In this document: positions 45,177 to 46,461 of the stretch, piece by piece | How positions within the stretch are numbered: position 1 is the first letter of the stretch | Layout of the letters: every line of letters starts with the position of its first letter | NCBI GenBank assembly: GCA_913041085.1 | Contig: CAJWHN010000005.1 | Span: 1-46,461, forward strand | DNA from: an uncultured Flavobacteriales bacterium | Lineage (GTDB): Bacteria > Bacteroidota > Bacteroidia > Flavobacteriales > UBA7312 | Direction of reading: 5' to 3' | DNA: 46,461 nt | Notes under the pieces: model-generated | Databases searched by the model: none | What the model saw: only the letters and a program-made list of their open reading frames with translations | Told to the model about the DNA's origin: nothing | Position numbers and translations under genes: made by a program

Positions 45177-46185
45177 TTCGTTTAATTATCATTTCTTTTA
45201 AACCATTGACAAATGTATCTGAGGAATTAAGACTTTCTACAAGTTGAACTTTTTCCCCGCCAAATTCTTCAAACAACTCTTGATATTCATCACCAATTTC
45301 TATAGTTGTCTCAAGGCAATCGGCAACAAATGCAGGAGAGAAAACGAGTATTTTTTTAGCTCCTTTTTTGCCTAAATCTTCAATTATTTTATCTGAAAAA
45401 GGCTCTATCCAACCTTTACCTAGTCTAGATTGAAAACCTACGCTATAATCAGATTCTTTGAGCTTAAATCGTTTGGCCAATTGTATTGCTGTTTCATAAC
45501 AGGTAGCTTTATAACAAAATTGATTAGCTTCAGTGACACCATGTTCACAATCGTTATCTTGACATAAGCCCTCATCATATACCTTGTCCACATGCCTTTC
45601 TGGTAAGCCATGAAAACTAAATAAGACATGGTCATATTCTTCGAAATTGTGCTTATTACCTTGTTCTTCAAAGCCTTTAAGATAAAATTCATGGTCATAA
45701 AATTGACTAACAAAGCAAATCTCAGGAATAACCCACCATTTTTTTATAACATCCATAGCCTCCTCGATAACAGAACCATTAGTGGCTGATGCATAGTGTG
45801 GAAATAGGGGTAATATGATGATTTGCTCAAAATTTTTACCTTCCCAGCTTTGTAATATTTTTTTAAGAGAAGGGTTTTTATAACGCATGGCATATTCCAC
45901 ATGATAACTATCACCTAGCTCTTGTTTCAATTTTTCGGTCAAATCATGAGTGTGATATATAATTGGAGAACCTCTTTCGGTCCACAATTCCTTGTAGACT
46001 TTAGCAGATTTTGGTGCTCTAAATGGAACAATGATAGCATTGACCAATATTTTTCTTAGTAACCAAGGTATATCAATGACTCGTTTGTCATTAAGAAACT
46101 GAAAAAGATAGCTTCTTACATCACTTGTTTTAGGACTGTCGGGGGTGCCAAGATTAACTAATAAAACTGCCTTCTTTTTTTGCAT
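45169..46185 (-). CDS. hemH: Ferrochelatase
   Basis: VLLVNLGTPDSPKTSDVRSYLFQFLNDKRVID; LFSFHGLPERH; FSPAFVADCLETTIEI. Confidence 0.97.
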   Translation of the reverse strand: MQKKKAVLLVNLGTPDSPKTSDVRSYLFQFLNDKRVIDIPWLLRKILVNAIIVPFRAPKSAKVYKELWTERGSPIIYHTHDLTEKLKQELGDSYHVEYAMRYKNPSLKKILQSWEGKNFEQIIILPLFPHYASATNGSVIEEAMDVIKKWWVIPEICFVSQFYDHEFYLKGFEEQGNKHNFEEYDHVLFSFHGLPERHVDKVYDEGLCQDNDCEHGVTEANQFCYKATCYETAIQLAKRFKLKESDYSVGFQSRLGKGWIEPFSDKIIEDLGKKGAKKILVFSPAFVADCLETTIEIGDEYQELFEEFGGEKVQLVESLNSSDTFVNGLKEMIIKRSV

Positions 46186-46209
46186 ATAAAACGTATTTAA
46201 AACACAACT

Positions 46210-46253
46210 GCAAATTTAAACAATATATATTACTAAGCTCTCCTTAAATTTGC
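46210..46253. repeat. 10-bp perfect inverted repeat GCAAATTTAA-N24-TTAAATTTGC
   Basis: Arms 46210-46219 and 46244-46253; each arm contains a TAAATTTG -7-like box on opposite strands, pointing away from each other. Confidence 0.8.
46211..46218 (-). promoter_or_regulatory. -7 box TAAATTTG upstream of hemH
   Basis: Plus-strand CAAATTTA, about 25 nt upstream of the hemH start; no obvious -33 TTTG. Confidence 0.5.
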
Positions 46254-46334
46254 TTTATAGATCTATATTTTTAAAATTTTAAGCAATCTTATGCTGATTT
46301 AATATAAATTTCAAATCTAAGTGTTTTTACTTGC

Positions 46335-46367
46335 TTTGGTATTGTGATAATTAAATACTTATTTTTG
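46335..46367 (+). promoter_or_regulatory. Promoter for tRNA-Val
   Basis: TTTG (46335-46338), 21 nt spacer, TATTTTTG (46360-46367), 12 nt before mature tRNA 5' end. Confidence 0.55.
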
Positions 46368-46379
46368 CAGTCTATTTTA

Positions 46380-46457
46380 GGGCAATTAGCTCAGTTGGTT
46401 TAGAGTACTACCTTGACAGGGTAGGGGTCACTGGTTCGAATCCAGTATTGCCCACCA
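46380..46457 (+). tRNA. tRNA-Val (anticodon GAC), CCA encoded
   Basis: Acceptor GGGCAAT/ATTGCCC, D-arm TTAGCTCAGTTGGTTTAGAG, anticodon arm CTACC-TTGACAG-GGTAG, T-arm CTGGTTCGAATCCAG, ACCA end. Confidence 0.96.
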
Positions 46458-46461
46458 AAGC

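Overview
This 46.5 kb AT-rich window looks like a Bacteroidetes/Flavobacteriales-type chromosome. Support comes from T9SS-type C-terminal domains, TAnnTTTG -7 promoter boxes, A-rich start contexts with little Shine-Dalgarno signal, and the rplQ-carA-eno-gltA order. It is almost entirely housekeeping sequence. (1) The 3' end of a T9SS-sorted protein, then a str-S10-spc-alpha ribosomal superoperon (rpsL, rpsG, fusA ... rpoA, rplQ, including secY, map, infA and an untracked 38-aa rpmJ). (2) carA-eno-gltA, a ubiD-family decarboxylase and purT. (3) A minus-strand block: DEAD-box helicase, rlmB, rmuC, L,D-transpeptidase, ung. (4) A 41-aa lipoprotein missing from the ORF track, a YtxJ-like protein, lipA, a large sortilin/BNR-repeat T9SS cargo protein, and a GAPDH gene. 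(5) A minus-strand run lpxH, TlpA-like, gatB, hemL, hemB, hemF, hemE, hemD, hemC, hemA, hemH: nearly the whole heme pathway in one tightly overlapping array, without a protoporphyrinogen oxidase. (6) A complete tRNA-Val(GAC) at the right edge. I found no CRISPR, prophage, transposon, defence island or clearly undescribed system. The more interesting signals are small: an inverted repeat with -7-like boxes between hemH and the tRNA, a -7 box almost touching the ung start codon, the lipoprotein/ytxJ pair, zinc-independent sequence types in several housekeeping proteins, an internal Cys motif in ferrochelatase, the acidic repetitive L17 tail, and gatB next to the heme genes.
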